Origin: Malurus cyaneus samueli
Taxonomy: Eukaryota; Chordata; Aves; Passeriformes; Maluridae
Assembly: GCA_009741485.1 (NCBI GenBank)
Contig: CM019214.1
Coordinates: forward strand, 51,548,863 to 51,612,862
Length of the DNA: 64,000 bases
Direction: 5' to 3'
The notes beneath the pieces are model-generated. The model did not search any database, was not told where the DNA came from, and was given only the letters and a program-made list of their open reading frames with translations. The position numbers and the translations under genes were made by a program. Shown here in pieces: positions 50,401 to 62,565 of this stretch. Position 1 is the stretch's first letter. Each line of letters starts with the position of its first letter.

Positions 50401-53400
50401 TTCCTTTTTGAAGCTTTTATCTGTTGCATAGCAGTTGGAGGTGTCCATATAAATCTCTGAAGAACATGTAGAGATCTAGCAAGAGAATTCTTCCATCTAT
50501 GCCTGTATATTCAATATTGTTCATTAAAGTAGGATTACATGAGCAATATCCCTTGTGTAATAGAGAGGAGTAGGTACTGTATATATTTTCTGTATTAAAG
50601 AGTACAGACTGCAAAAAAGCATTTCTAGCGGTAAAAACATTTAACATTGCTAGTTACAATGATATATAGTCAGAAATTTGGTGTAAGAAAACATGCTACG
50701 GTGTTTAATTGTAGTGCACACTGGGATGTACTTGCTGCAGTGAAAATGAATTCAGATTACTTGTGCCAGCTGGTGTTTGTTTGTTAAAGAAAACATGAAA
50801 GCGAAAACAGGAAGAAAAATGTGTGCTTTACAGATGCATATTAGTGCTTGCAGCACATGCCTACAGAATGTTGAGGGGATGGAGATGTTGGAATTGGAGT
50901 TAAGAATTTTTTTTCTACATGTTTTGATGGATGTGACCATATTTCTATTAGCCAGACTTTATCATTAGAATGAAGTTATGTATGAAGTTCTGTCACATAT
51001 TTGTGTTTATGATGAGGACTGATGTACCACAACATATTCAAGTTTAGCTAAGGATTCAACCTGTATTTAACTGAGAATGTGTGTCACTCAGTGAGCAGTA
51101 GAATCCAAATACAAATTTATTTTTCTTTTTTAATGCAACTTACAGTATTTGAAATGTGTTGGTGGTATTCGCATTTTTCAGAGTTGTCAAATAAGGATCT
51201 TTATTATCTTTCAATCTGCAAGAATATATATGGTCGTACATATATTGTGTGATAAATCCTTGTGCTACGCAGTATACATGCTGCCATCAGCATGAGCGTT
51301 TCCTGTTTTGTTTATTCACACATTACTTGTAAACAAAACTCTGTTGATTGTAAGAACATGAAATGCAAGATAAAGACGTTTAGAAAAACTAATAAAGCTA
51401 GCTCAAAACGGGTGAAAAATCATGTGTGCACAACAAAGAGCAAGCATGTTGTGTATTATCCGCACACAAAGGCTGCTATTCTGTAAGAAAATACTGTTTA
51501 ACTAGAGAACATAAGAACTTGTTTATCAGAAAAACTCAAAGCCCCATAATCCAACCCAGCAGATTTTGACTAAACCAGTGGATGGAGAATTTATATGGAA
51601 CATTTCAGAATTAAGTTTGAATGAAAAAGTAAAAAGAAATTGCTTTTAGAAAAGTAGCTCTCTCCCAAAGAAAAGGATTAAAGGTCATGTCTAGAACTTC
51701 TAATATCTATAAAGAAATTTTCAAGCAGACCTCCTTTATTAACAGTTTTGTAAATTTCAAATTTCTTTTTTACTTCATGAGACCAGTTGGCTCTCTCTTC
51801 TACCACTTGAGGTTGCTAGCAATTTAATTTTAGCATCATCTTAAAAAAAGTAATTTTATAAGAGTTTGAAAAGCAGTAAACGATCAGATTATAGCCTTGT
51901 TAGATCTTTTTAAGATACTATCTACAGAAACAGGCACAGTTCACAGTACTGTGGAGAAAACAGATCAATTGTTTGTGGGTTTTTTTCTATGAAGAACAGA
52001 TATAGGAGACTTCTGTTTCAAGTCAGTATATAATATAAGACATCAACCTCTTTCTGTGTAAAGATTTCTTGTAATTTAATTTTTAAAAATGAAAAGAAAG
52101 CATGTAAAGTCATACTGTTAATTTATGAAAGCATGTTCATCTCACTACCACAAAACTCATTATATTTATTATTGCTTAACTAGTATCAATTTGAAATAAT
52201 TTGTCTGTTAGTATTTTTTTAAATAGTATTTGTTAAGTAGCCAAAATTGAAAGCATTTAAATTCTTATGTAGAAATACCCCTGTACACTCTGAATAAGAA
52301 TGATAGTAGAAATCAGTACAGTTTTTTTGCATTGTTCATATGTCACTGTATACTGTACAGGGTGAAAAGTGCTGAGACATGTGCATGAGTGCCACAGCAG
52401 AAAGTGATCCTGTGTTTAGCAAATTGAAAGTATATTTTCATTGAGAATATTTTCATAAGTGTATCTTGGAGTTGGGTGGATGCGTTCAAGTCCTGGGGTG
52501 GACAGGATTGCTAAGATTTCCAAAGTCGTGTCAGGGAGGATGAAAGCATTAACTGTTCATTATTTTTAAACAGCTCTTATTTGTTTGGGTTTTGGGGTTT
52601 TGTTTGTTGGTTTTGTGTGTTTATGTGGTTTTTTATTTTGTTTTATTTTTCAGGGGGTAGTTTGTGGCTTGTTTGTTTTGTTACAGTCTAAATGTCTTTC
52701 CAGAGAAAAGTTTTTATCCTGCTCATGAAAGAGGAATTACTTTAAACTGAATATGAAGTTGTTGTTTAGTCAATACTGTAGGATCTGGAAGATGACAGTA
52801 CATTGGAGTTGCTAAGAGCAGTAGGTTTTTACCTTCTAGACTGACTTGGGGGTTTCTCTGCCCCCACCTTTTTTTTTTCTTTTTGTTCCCCACTAAAGTT
52901 TTGAGTGTACATGTGTCATTTAAGCAAGTGTAGCAGATTTTGAACAGTGACAGCTGACTGTTCATATTATCAAATGAGAAACAGATTTGTGGAAATTAAA
53001 ATTAAAAAAGAAAACCAGAGATAATAATGTGAAAATAGTCCACTCCTCGCCTGTTGTGGTGAAAACAGCATGTTAATTTTCCAAGTCAGGATTCAGCTTA
53101 AAACTGGGAAAGTACTGAAAATCTCCTGAAGTGCCATTGAAGTTGCTTGAAGAAACAGGAAAATAAATTAATAATTTTGCAAATTCAGGGATTGAGAGGT
53201 TATGAAATGTTGGTCTTAGGGCCTGCTGGAGGCTGACAGAGAACCCTCGTTGCAGCTTCTGATGGATACTGTTCAACACTGATCTTTTAGATAATCTGCT
53301 TGGTTAATATGCTTAGGTGCTCGCAGCGTTAAAGAGACTCGTTAAAGAGTCCTACTGCTCTCACGGTAGGAGGTTGTGAACCTGCTTCTAAGATGACTGA

Positions 53401-55257
53401 CTTTGCGCTAGGACAGTATTTTCTTCTGGATAAGAAATTGTTAAAAAACCTGAATGGAGTAAACTAGATATGAAAAATTTCTGAAGCATTTTCAGTCAGT
53501 GTGCAGTCTGGTTTTTGATTCACAGTATATATTTTCATTTTGATAGTTTAGTGTGTGTAGGTTCTTTTGGAATGTAGACTGATTATGAACTCCTATTTCC
53601 TGTATCTATAAATAATGCAGACTAACATGGAATACCGTGGCATGTCTGCTAGCAGCCCAAGTTGCTTTTTCAGCATGAAATTCTACTATTGTCTGCTTTC
53701 TAGAGGATGCTGGGTTACGTTTGAAGCTCTGACCTTTGACTTCAGGGCTCTGTGTGCTGGGTCCAGGCTATCCATAAGTGATGCTGACAGATTGGCTTCC
53801 TTTGCTTAGTGGATATGTTTGCATGGGGGATATTGCTTGCTGTGCAGGGGATAAGTTACTCTGGTGAGAAGAATTAGGTAGTGTGATATGTTTGTTGAGG
53901 GACTTGGTTTCTTTTGCCCAGTGTCCAAAATAATGTCATTTCAATGATCAGCATTCAGATTAATAGTTAAGCTTCAGTATTTAAATCTTACTCATTGTGG
54001 AAGGGATTAGAAGCTTCTGTTTTGTTCCTTTATTGTGACTGTTGGACCTCTATGCTAGAGCAGTATTTGTGTAATATTCATGTTCAGTGCAACTCCGTGA
54101 CCACAGATTAATTTTTCTTATTGGTTATTTTGGCTAGAAAGCATGTACAATTAGGATGTATCAGTGCAGTTTTTTTCTTCTTGTAGTTTTTTAAAGCATT
54201 AGTATGAATTTTGTTTACCACTCAAGTAAGCTGTCTGAATCACATGGCCAGTGTGCATCTGTTAAATGCTGCCTTATTTTGTGGAACTTGAAGTCTTCCT
54301 TTGGTATATGCTAAATAACGAGATTAAATTGTTTAAGACCAGTATCTTACCATTTCATTAGTTACTGGTTTTGAAATATGAAATGGTTTTCTGCTGTAGG
54401 CTCACTTGCTTTGACAGGCTTTACAACACCACTACGAAGTTCATTGTAGATATCTATTTGTGACACATTATAAAGAAAAATGCCACTTTTATTAACTGAT
54501 CTTGTACTGAATGTGGATATATGGTTTGCTTCATTCTAAGTTCTTTGATGATGTCCATATGACCATCAGATTCTACATTAAAGTTCTCTGTGTGTAGTTG
54601 TAGGTTGAATTCAGATGTCAAATGGATAATGATCCCCTAAATTTCCCTCCATTTTCAGTGTACCTCTTATGGAGGTGTCTGTTATGATATATGAATTTAG
54701 TCTTTTGAAATTAAGCTTTTTAAGTTAATTGTTTTTTATGGTGTTCATATGTAAGTAGTAATAAGATTGTTTGAAAGTGTATTCAAGAGAAAGAGTCTCA
54801 AGGGTTTGATGGTTTTTTTTTGGTAATAGATCACTTCCACTGTATTAATTTGAAATTGGATATGCTGACTTTTCCAAATTAAAAGTCACTCAGTATTGCA
54901 TTTGGAATTACTGATTCCATCTATGGGTAATTAGGGAAGTATTTGTTGTCTTTGTAATTTTTTTTTAATACTGTTAAGCAGTTGAGGCTGTTTACTGACT
55001 AAATAGTTTGTTCAAGTTTGCTCTGATGCTCTCTGGGCGATGTTGTTAGGAGATATTCTGGGTATTTGTTCTCTTGAACAGGAAAGTGATGCTTAGAAAT
55101 TATATGTGTCTGGCTTCTGCTTTGAAAAATACACCTGAGTATTTTTCAGTTGCTGTGGTAGGAAATGTTTTTGCCCTATGTATATGTATTGGTCGTACGA
55201 GTTTCAGACGTATTTCTGTAATTAAACTGCTTTTTTTTCTAACTAATCTATTTGCAG
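44454..55257 (+). other. RBM26: RBM26 intron 1 (10.8 kb)
   Basis: Donor gtgagt at 44454, acceptor tttgcag ending at 55257. The first 270 bases are still CpG island and the rest is AT-rich. It includes a (GTTT)n microsatellite at about 47093-47114. Short open frames, for example at 47168-47464 and 50417-50647, have no recognisable domains. No confident CR1 copy was recognised. Confidence 0.9.
47093..47114. repeat. (GTTT)n microsatellite
   Basis: About five GTTT units in RBM26 intron 1. Confidence 0.85.
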
Positions 55258-55376
55258 ATGTGATGCAGATCCATCTGCCCTAGCTAAATATGTTCTGGCT
55301 TTGGTAAAGAAGGATAAAAGTGAAAAGGAATTGAAGGCATTGTGTGTTGATCAGCTGGATGTTTTCCTTCAGAAAG
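55258..55376 (+). CDS. RBM26: RBM26 coding exon 2
   Basis: Acceptor tttgcag, donor gtaagg. It completes Ile24 and reads CDADPSALAKYVLALVKKDK then SEKELKALCVDQLDVFLQK, ending with the first base of Glu64. This is the core of the N-terminal PWI-like domain. The only difference I note from human is Val for Ile in the ALC-V-DQ segment. Confidence 0.96.
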
Positions 55377-56081
55377 GTAAGGCCTTCGTCATAACAATTA
55401 AGTTTGAGTGAAAAATCTGTCTTGTTCAATTTATTCAAGCAATCATTTACCATAGAATCAGGCATTGACTTCTTTATTAGCTTTGATACTTTGTAGAATG
55501 TATTTCAGTTTTCATGAAGTAATTTAAAAATGCCTAGGTGTATAGCTCAGTATATATATATATATTAGATATATGATCTCTTATATGATCTATTCACAGA
55601 GGCACAGAATCATAGGATAGTTTGGGTTGAAAGGGACTGTAGAGATCCTCTAGTTCCAGCCCCCTGTCCTGGGCAGGGACACCACTCACTTGACCAGGTT
55701 TCTCAGGATCTTGTCTAACCTGGTATTGAATGCTTATAGGGTTTGGGCATCCACAGCTTTTCTGGGGAAGTGTTGAAGCTCTGTATATATATGCCAGAAA
55801 TATTCTTCCACATGTTTTATTAAGAGACATTAAATCATTCAAGAATTGAAAACTTTTGTGAAACATTGTTCATTATTGACATGTTTTGACTTTGTAAGTA
55901 TCATTTTAAAATACAAAATTAGGAACAGTGTTTAAGGAAAATACTCTTCATTGTAATTTTTTGGCTGAGTGCTAGTTTTGGTTGGTTGTCTGTGGTTTTT
56001 TTTTTAGTTTATTTTTTATTTTGAAGGCAAATGTTAACCGTGGTTTTGGATAATGGATATTTGTATACTCTTTACTTTTAG
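55377..56081 (+). other. RBM26: RBM26 intron 2
   Basis: A 705-base intron bounded by gtaagg and tttag. It carries a CR1 fragment at 55602-55825, a short TA repeat near 55553-55565 and a T-rich stretch before the acceptor. Confidence 0.93.
55602..55825 (-). mobile_element. CR1 LINE 3' fragment in RBM26 intron 2
   Basis: The plus strand reads CACAGAATCATAGGATAGTT, GGGTTGAAAGGGACTGTAGA, CCCCCTGTCCTGGGCAGGGA, CACCACTCACTTGACCAGGT, GGGCATCCACAGCTTTTCTG and a degenerate AAATATTCTTCC end. It is the antisense CR1 3' UTR, about 225 bp, and lies antisense to RBM26. Confidence 0.92.
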
Positions 56082-56218
56082 AAACCCAGATATTTGTGGA
56101 AAAACTGTTTGATGCTGTGAATACAAAAAGCTATCTACCTCCACCAGAACAGCCATCATCAGGAAGCCTGAAAGTAGAATTTTTTCAGCACCAAGAAAAA
56201 GAGACAAAAAAAGAAGAG
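56082..56218 (+). CDS. RBM26: RBM26 coding exon 3
   Basis: Acceptor tttag, donor gtaggc. It completes Glu64 and encodes residues 65-109, TQIFVEKLFDAVNTKSYLPP then PEQPSSGSLKVEFFQHQEKE and TKKEE, ending in phase 0. It closes the PWI-like domain and starts the charged linker. Confidence 0.96.
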
Positions 56219-57132
56219 GTAGGCATTGATTTAAATTAAAATGTATGTATTTTTCCTCATTTATGTTATTTGCTTCTGCATTTAAGCTCATAATGTCTAT
56301 TTGTTTATTCGTAATAGTTATTAATAATTAATTATCATTTGTATCAGTAATAATTTGGTTTTGAATAATATTAATAACTACATGGAAGCATTAAAATAAG
56401 TCAGGGGATTTATGCCTGGCATGTTGAGTACTGCTGCACAGTTTTTCTAACGCAAGTGGTGCTTCAAAAATAAACCCAAATGTTTTTGACAAGGCAAAGG
56501 GAAATGAAGTTATGGAGTAGCATAGGAGCTGCAGTACAGCCTACATTAGTTCTCTGGTCAGGATTATTACTGTAGTTTTGCAGCACTTTAATTCATCAGA
56601 AATTCAGGCTGCTGTTCTAAAAGGTGATTCTCATTCCTTCAGCTGCTTGATCCAGATAACATCCTTTTGTCACAAGTGGTTTTGTTGTTCATTGGGCAAG
56701 AATAGTAGGTTTTTGCTTTTCAACAGCAGCCTAGGTTTGGCTGCATGAAAGTGTTTAAAGTGTGAACTGAATTAGATAACCTGCTGATGAAGACAAGACT
56801 TTGCTGTCAGTTGTTAAATATCCTTCTCAAATCTTCCCAAAGTCTTAATGTTCTTTTTTGTCTACCTGCAGTAAAAGCAGCTGTATTTTCAGTGCAGCAC
56901 TAAAAAGATTGATTGTTTTGTTACATTTTCTCTCAAACAGTGCTTTCAATAGTCCTAAAAATAGAAATTAATACATTATGAAGATTCTCTAATTATGTTG
57001 AGACTAAAATATTTCATTTCAGTGTTACTGTTGATTGCTCAACGTTCAGAGTTTTTGGTTTTATTTGGTTGTGCGGAAGTCTGCATTTTGGTGTACTCAA
57101 GTTTTGATCTAACATATATGCTTTGAATTCAG
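56219..57132 (+). other. RBM26: RBM26 intron 3
   Basis: A 914-base AT-rich intron with no repeat or gene that I recognise. Confidence 0.92.
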
Positions 57133-57221
57133 ATAGTTAAAGAGGAAGAGCGAGAGAAAAAGTTCTCTAGAAGATTAAATCACAGCCCTCCTCAATCAAG
57201 TTCTCGCTACAGAGACACCAG
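57133..57221 (+). CDS. RBM26: RBM26 coding exon 4
   Basis: Acceptor ttcag, donor gtaata. It encodes residues 110-138, IVKEEEREKKFSRRLNHSPP then QSSSRYRDT, plus two bases of Arg139. It is a lysine/glutamate-rich linker leading into the RS-like region. Human has Ile-Thr-Lys at the start and ENR near the end, so a few positions differ. Confidence 0.95.
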
Positions 57222-57828
57222 GTAATAAATTTTGCTTAGCGCCTTGTATTATATCAGTAATCAGATGGACTTGGGATTTTTGTGTTGTTACTAAATTAAA
57301 TATTTTGTTTCTGTGTTGTCATCTAATAAACCTAAAAAGAAGACTTCTATTGGTTTTATGCATACGTAGTTAAATGGTGAGTGTGTGTCAGTGTAACCTG
57401 TCTGTTGAGTTATGTGCAGCTATCACCCATTGAGTTTTATGAGCAATTTTGATGTTAGATTTGTAGTGGTTTATATTGGTTTATAGTGGTTTACATTATC
57501 ATGCTTACTGTGCTTGGTATTGGGTTTGAATTTTGATTTAGAAGCCCTCCCTTCAATAACTCTTGGTGTTTCCAATTTGGGAAATATAGAGTATTGGCAG
57601 AAACAGAAACTTAACATATGTTTTAAAATCTTAGGTATGGTAAAAGTAAAACGAATAAGCAAAAATAATTTTAAAATCTGTCTTGAGAAGAATGGAGTAG
57701 CTTTAAGTTAGGTACAATTTGTAGCTCTTCTCTAATTTTTCCATTGACCTTTCTTTAAGTTTTTAATGGTAGTTATGATTTCAAATTACAGTTTCATAAT
57801 TCTTGTAATTCTAATATTTGATTTTTAG
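57222..57828 (+). other. RBM26: RBM26 intron 4
   Basis: A 607-base intron. Short open frames on both strands around 57471-57711 fall wholly within it and look like chance. Confidence 0.92.
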
Positions 57829-58040
57829 AAGCCGTGATGAAAGGAAAAAAGATGAACGTTCTCGGAAGAGAGATTATGACCGAAATCCTCCCAGAAGAGA
57901 TTCCTATAGGGATCGATATAACAGAAGAAGAGGGAGGAGTCGGAGCTACAGCAGGAGTCGAAGTAGGAGTTGGAGCAAAGAGAGATTGCGGGATCGTGAT
58001 CGAGACCGGAGCAGAAGCCGGAGCAGAACACGAAGCAGAG
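57829..58040 (+). CDS. RBM26: RBM26 coding exon 5 (RS/RD-rich)
   Basis: Acceptor tttttag, donor gtacca. It completes Arg139 and encodes residues 140-209, ending with the first base of Glu210. The composition is extreme: arginine alternates with Ser, Asp or Glu, including SRSYSRSRSRSWSKERLR and DRDRDRSRSRSRTRSR. This is the SR-like region of RBM26, a type of sequence usually phosphorylated and involved in nuclear speckle targeting. The donor GTACCA is weaker than the other donors of the gene. Confidence 0.95.
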
Positions 58041-59879
58041 GTACCAACAGTTGGTCTCTAAAATACGGTGAATGTTTTCTACAAAATTTAGAAACTAAAC
58101 GTGAAAACTATGTTTGAGATGTACTAGAATTTCTTCTGTTGTTCTTGTTCCTTTATTCAAACTTAGCTTTGTTTTCTGTGGAAATGAGGCTTCTATGATT
58201 GTATTCTCTGTACTTGTTTTCCTCATTTTCCCTCCCTTCTTCTTTAATACCTTTGTTTTGAGGTGACTGTACTGGCCGCTTTTAAACATTGTTGTAAGAG
58301 AGGCAGAAAAATCCATTAAATTTTAGGAAATTAGGAATCTGGTTTAGGGAGGTACAGAAATTAACACTCATCTATGGATGTAGGACTAGCAGAAATTGCT
58401 TGTGTGGCAGCAACTAACTTGTCAAGCAGAACAGTGCAGCTCAGTTCTTTGGGTCTTGTCCTCTCCTTAGTGTCATAGGTGAAGGGCTGAAATCCTTAGT
58501 GGTAAATATTTGCATTTGTGCATATATCTGCAGGACTTAAAGCTTCAGTAGTATTGTTTGTAGAATTAAACTTTAAGAAGGGAGTTGCTTTTTCAGCTGA
58601 AAAGAATGCATTTTCCCTCCATAGTTTTTAATAGTTAATTGGAAAAGCAGTGCGAGTAATTTTGTATCTTTGTCCTGTCTTAGGCAATGTAAGGGTAAAA
58701 ACAGTCAGGCAGAACTCTCCTGTATATTATTTTTCATTCTGTAAAACAGGCCTTGGTAACCCAGCCTTAAAAGTAGGAATGCAGAGTTTCTGAAAATATG
58801 AGAGCAGATGTTTTCCAAACAACTTAGCAAGCAAATTAAATAACATGCAGCAGTTTAACTAAAAATTGCAACATTATTAAGTCTTAGTTTAAGGATTATT
58901 TACATAAACTGAAATGACATTATCTTATGGAAAATATTTTATAGTGAAGTTTTGTTTCTTTTTCTTAGAATATGAAGAAAAGCCTGCTTTACCCACACTG
59001 ATGAGTCATCTTTAAGATAATTCATGATGTTCCTTTAATGTGGAGTTATTTAAGTCTATTAACTTTGTGTCATGACATAACTCTTGCATCTTAAATGACA
59101 TACTTACTGTTTATTTTTTGGTAATATTAGAAAATGAAGAGTAAGAATTGTATGTATTAGGAGTAAAAAGTCATTTTACCAGCTCTGTCTGCCCAGGAGT
59201 GTTCCACACCTGTCAAGCACTATTATTTCACCTACTACAGCAAAGCTTTGCATGCAAAAATACATACGTTTGAGTGCAACATAAAATGAAGATCAACGAA
59301 AGAAACGAACATGTAACAATAATATTGTCTTGAAACATTAAAGATTTGTAACTTTTATAGTATTTTCAAGTGATGGTTGCACTCTTCTTGCCATTGCTTC
59401 CCTTTATTCAAAAAAACTTTCTATCTGAATTTCTTAGAATACATGCATCACTAAAGAAGATGTATTTTGCCTGAAGTTAAATAGGGTATTCTCTACTGTG
59501 GATATAGCTGTTATACTAAAATACCCTGAGGTCTGACTATGTACTTCACAGATAATTATTCTTCTGATTAAACCTTTGGAATGTAGAAACATAGAATAGT
59601 TGAGGTTAGAGGAGACCTCTGAAGGTCATGTAGTCCAACACCCTTTATCTAAGCAAATACACTGGAGCTGGTTGCTTAGGACCAGCTGCATTATAAATAA
59701 CTCCAAGGGTGGAGACTCCACAGGCACTTTGGGCAACTTGTAAAATACCTCAATTATCATGTATGTGTTTTCAGTTGATGTGGAGTAAAGATGTTTATAT
59801 GGATTAGTGGCTGCTTCTGGTGAAAAGGTGAATAAGGACTTATCCAATATAATTTTTCTTTGTATTTTTTTTGTTACAG
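58041..59879 (+). other. RBM26: RBM26 intron 5
   Basis: A 1839-base intron with a CR1 fragment at 59583-59745. Reading on past the exon 5 donor stays open for 25 codons to a TGA at 58115-58117. Confidence 0.92.
59583..59745 (-). mobile_element. CR1 LINE 3' fragment in RBM26 intron 5
   Basis: The plus strand reads AGAAACATAGAATAGTTGAG, GTTAGAGGAGACCTCTGAAG, GTCATGTAGTCCAACACCC and GAGCTGGTTGCTTAGGACCA. It ends with AACTCCAAGGGTGGAGACTC, CACAGGCACTTTGGGCAACT. This is the antisense CR1 3' end, about 160 bp. Confidence 0.9.
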
Positions 59880-60140
59880 AAAGGGATTTAGGAAAGCCAA
59901 AATATGACATGGATAGAACAGATCCATTAGAGAACAATTATACTCCAGTTTCTTCTGTGACAAATATTTCATCCGGCCACTACCCTGTCCCTACACTGAG
60001 CAGTACTATTACTGTTATTGCTCCTGCTCATCATGGAAATAACACTACTGAAAGCTGGTCGGAGTTCCATGAAGAGCAGCTGGACCACAACTCCTATGGA
60101 AGACCTCCACTGCCAAAGAAACGCTGTAGAGATTATGATG
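59880..60140 (+). CDS. RBM26: RBM26 coding exon 6
   Basis: Acceptor ttacag, donor gtaagt. It completes Glu210 and encodes residues 211-296, starting RDLGKPKYDMDRTDPLENNY and ending LPKKRCRDYD, plus one base of Glu297. The middle is a Ser/Thr-rich linker (TPVSSVTNISSGHYPVPTLS). The first zinc-finger cysteine, C292, is encoded here. Continuing past the donor would add 21 residues and then a stop. Confidence 0.96.
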
Positions 60141-62325
60141 GTAAGTTCCGTGGTTTTTTATTGCTTCATGAATCTATGATTGTCCCCTTTCTGAAAAGAT
60201 TGTGATAATTCACCTTTCCTTTTCTGATCTTCTCTAATATAATGGGGTTTTTGTATTGCACAGTCTTTGAATGCAGATTTTCTAACACTTCTTATCAACC
60301 TCAGACTGCTTGCTCTTTTAGTGTTTGTATATTTTTTTACTTGCTAGAGCTATTTTCTATAAATAAAAAATAGTATATTAAAAAGTTGCTTAAAAAAAAA
60401 TCAGATTTCACCTAGGTTTTCTGTCTTATGTTCCAACCAAATACTTTAGTTTATGGTTTTGACAATGGTTAGCACGTTATTGCGCACATCCTATTTCATT
60501 CCATCCTATCTAAGAGACAATTTTTAACTAGAAAGATCTAGAGCTGAAACTTACTAGGCTTACTAGGCTCATTCAGTGCAGACCATTATTTCTTTCTGTG
60601 TAGGTGTTTCTTAAAACTGGCTAGGTTTTTGCTTATCTCTGTCTTAAACTTTTGTTTTAAATATCTTGTGCCAAAATTCTTATAATAGGCTGCTGCAGCT
60701 GACAGTGTCTTAACTGAATTCAGCCTGTCAACCTGGGAGCTCAGGAGAGTTGAAATCTCCCTGTAAAGTGGCTTCTGAGGGATTTTGTTATTGCTGTTGT
60801 TGTATACCGCAATGAAGAGTTAAGAATATTTTTTTAAGTACAGAAAACAGGAGACTGAGCTTTTAAGTGTTGGCAGAGTTGTTCATATGAGGAATAGCTT
60901 TGCCAGTGTACATCACAGCAATGCTGTGGAGCAAGTGGAGTTGTGAATGTGTCATTTTGTTTTGAATTTTTCTCTCTTCAGTGGCTGTGTGGTTAGATCA
61001 TAGTGCTCGTCCTATCTGCACTTTCATATTTTCAGCTCTACCCTCTGCTGAACTTTTGGTTTTCTTTAACATTTCAATTTAATGTGTTCTATAACTCTTC
61101 CTGAAGATGAGGTAACACATACTGCTTCTCCACATCATGTTTTGAGGAAGTGGGCACTCCTCTTTCTTCCTATTTTACCAAAAGGTGTTTCAGCCTTTTC
61201 CCTGTATTGCATTGACTGATATTTTGGTTTTGTTTGTTTTTATGGGCGCTGTTGCTAAACAGGTAATCATAGAAGAATTTGGGTTAGAAAGGCCCTTTAA
61301 TGGTCATCTAGCAACCCTGCAGTGAGCATGGGCATCTTCAACAAGATCTGGTTGCTCAGAACCCAGTCCAACATGACTCTTCAAACCATGAGTGTTTCCA
61401 GGGATAGGGAATCTACCACTTTTGTGGGCAACCTCTTCCACTGTCCCCTCCCCTCCCCCTTTAATAATAATAATTTCTTTTTCTTATACCTGATTTGAAT
61501 CTACCATCCTTTAGTTTAAAATTTTAACGTCTTGTCCTATCACTTCAGGTCCTACCAAAACGTTTGACCCCATCTTTCTTATAGGTACCCTTTAAGTACT
61601 TAAAGGCTGCAGTGAGTACTTGAACTCGCTGTCCTGAGCCTTCTCTTCTCCAGTCTGAACAGCCACAACTCTCTCAGCCCTTTCTCATAAGAGATGTGCT
61701 TCAGGCTTCAGATAATTTTCATGGTCCTCCTCTGACCTGCTTAAATGTTTTATTTGTGTGTAAAAGAAAAGAAGTGAATGTATATTCATTTTTATTTATA
61801 TATATTTAATATTTACAAATGCATGTGTTATCTGTAAATAACTTTTTTCCTCTTACGTAATCACCTTAAACTGTCAAATGTTTATAATGCTTCCTGAAAT
61901 GGAAAAAAGGGGAAAAAAATGAGTGGATTTCCTTATGTTAGAATTTCATAATATTGACTTCCAGTTTAAAACAGACGTTTTTCAATCCCAGTGTCTGCAC
62001 TTTTTGCTTAGAAACAATCTGATTTTGTTAATGTGATAACATCTAGATTTCATTCTTTGCTTTCATAATTTGTTATCATTCAGTGCAGATTTAATTCTTC
62101 AAGAAAAACTGAACACTTTCGTGCTAGAAAGTTTCTGCAATCGCACTGTGTGCTGACTGTTAAGAATACAGTTAAACGGTCAATTTCATTTTCTAATCCA
62201 TGCTTTTGCTGATATGTGAAGCTATTAATATACAAACTGCCACATTACACACTGAATGTCTCATGTCTACTCTGAATTGAGCTACAGCTGTTGAATACTA
62301 ACATCAGTTCTTTTTGATGTTTCAG
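60141..62325 (+). other. RBM26: RBM26 intron 6
   Basis: A 2185-base intron that splits the CCCH zinc finger between its first and second cysteines. It contains a CR1 copy at 61262-61745. Confidence 0.93.
61262..61745 (-). mobile_element. CR1 LINE 3' fragment in RBM26 intron 6
   Basis: The plus strand shows AATCATAGAAGAATTTGGGT, CCCTGCAGTGAGCATGGGCA, TCTTCAACAAGATCTGGTTG, TTTCCAGGGATAGGGAATCT and TAGTTTAAAATTTTAACGTC. It continues TTGTCCTATCACTTCAGG, CCCATCTTTCTTATAGG, CTTCTCTTCTCCAGTCTGAA and TCAGCCCTTTCTCATAAGAG. These are in the order of the antisense CR1 3' UTR and ORF2 end. A small TAA-repeat insertion sits near 61461-61480. Confidence 0.93.
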
Positions 62326-62565
62326 AGAAGGGTTTCTGTATGAGAGGAGACATGTGCCCTTTTGATCATGGAAGCGATCCAGTAGTGGTAGAAGATGTGA
62401 ATCTTCCTGGCATTCTGCCTTTTCCAGCACAACCCCCTGTTGTCGAAGGACCACCTCCTCCTGGACTTCCTCCCCCTCCACCAATTCTGAGTCCTCCTCC
62501 TGTTAACCTTAGACCTCCAGTACCACCACCAGGCCCCTTACCACCTAGCCTTCCACCTGTGACAG
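62326..62565 (+). CDS. RBM26: RBM26 coding exon 7 (zinc finger end, proline-rich start)
   Basis: Acceptor ttcag, donor gtaatt. It completes Glu297 and encodes residues 298-376, plus the first base of residue 377. KGFCMRGDMCPFDH supplies C301, C307 and H311, completing a C-x8-C-x5-C-x3-H zinc finger with C292. The rest is strongly proline-rich, with PPPPGLPPPPPILSPPPVNL followed by VPPPGPLPPSLPPVTG. Reading past the donor stops within two codons. Confidence 0.96.

Noticed and set aside
57471..57711. Overlapping open frames on both strands within RBM26 intron 4
   Set aside because: They lie between well-supported exons, have no known domain and contain no consistent splice sites.
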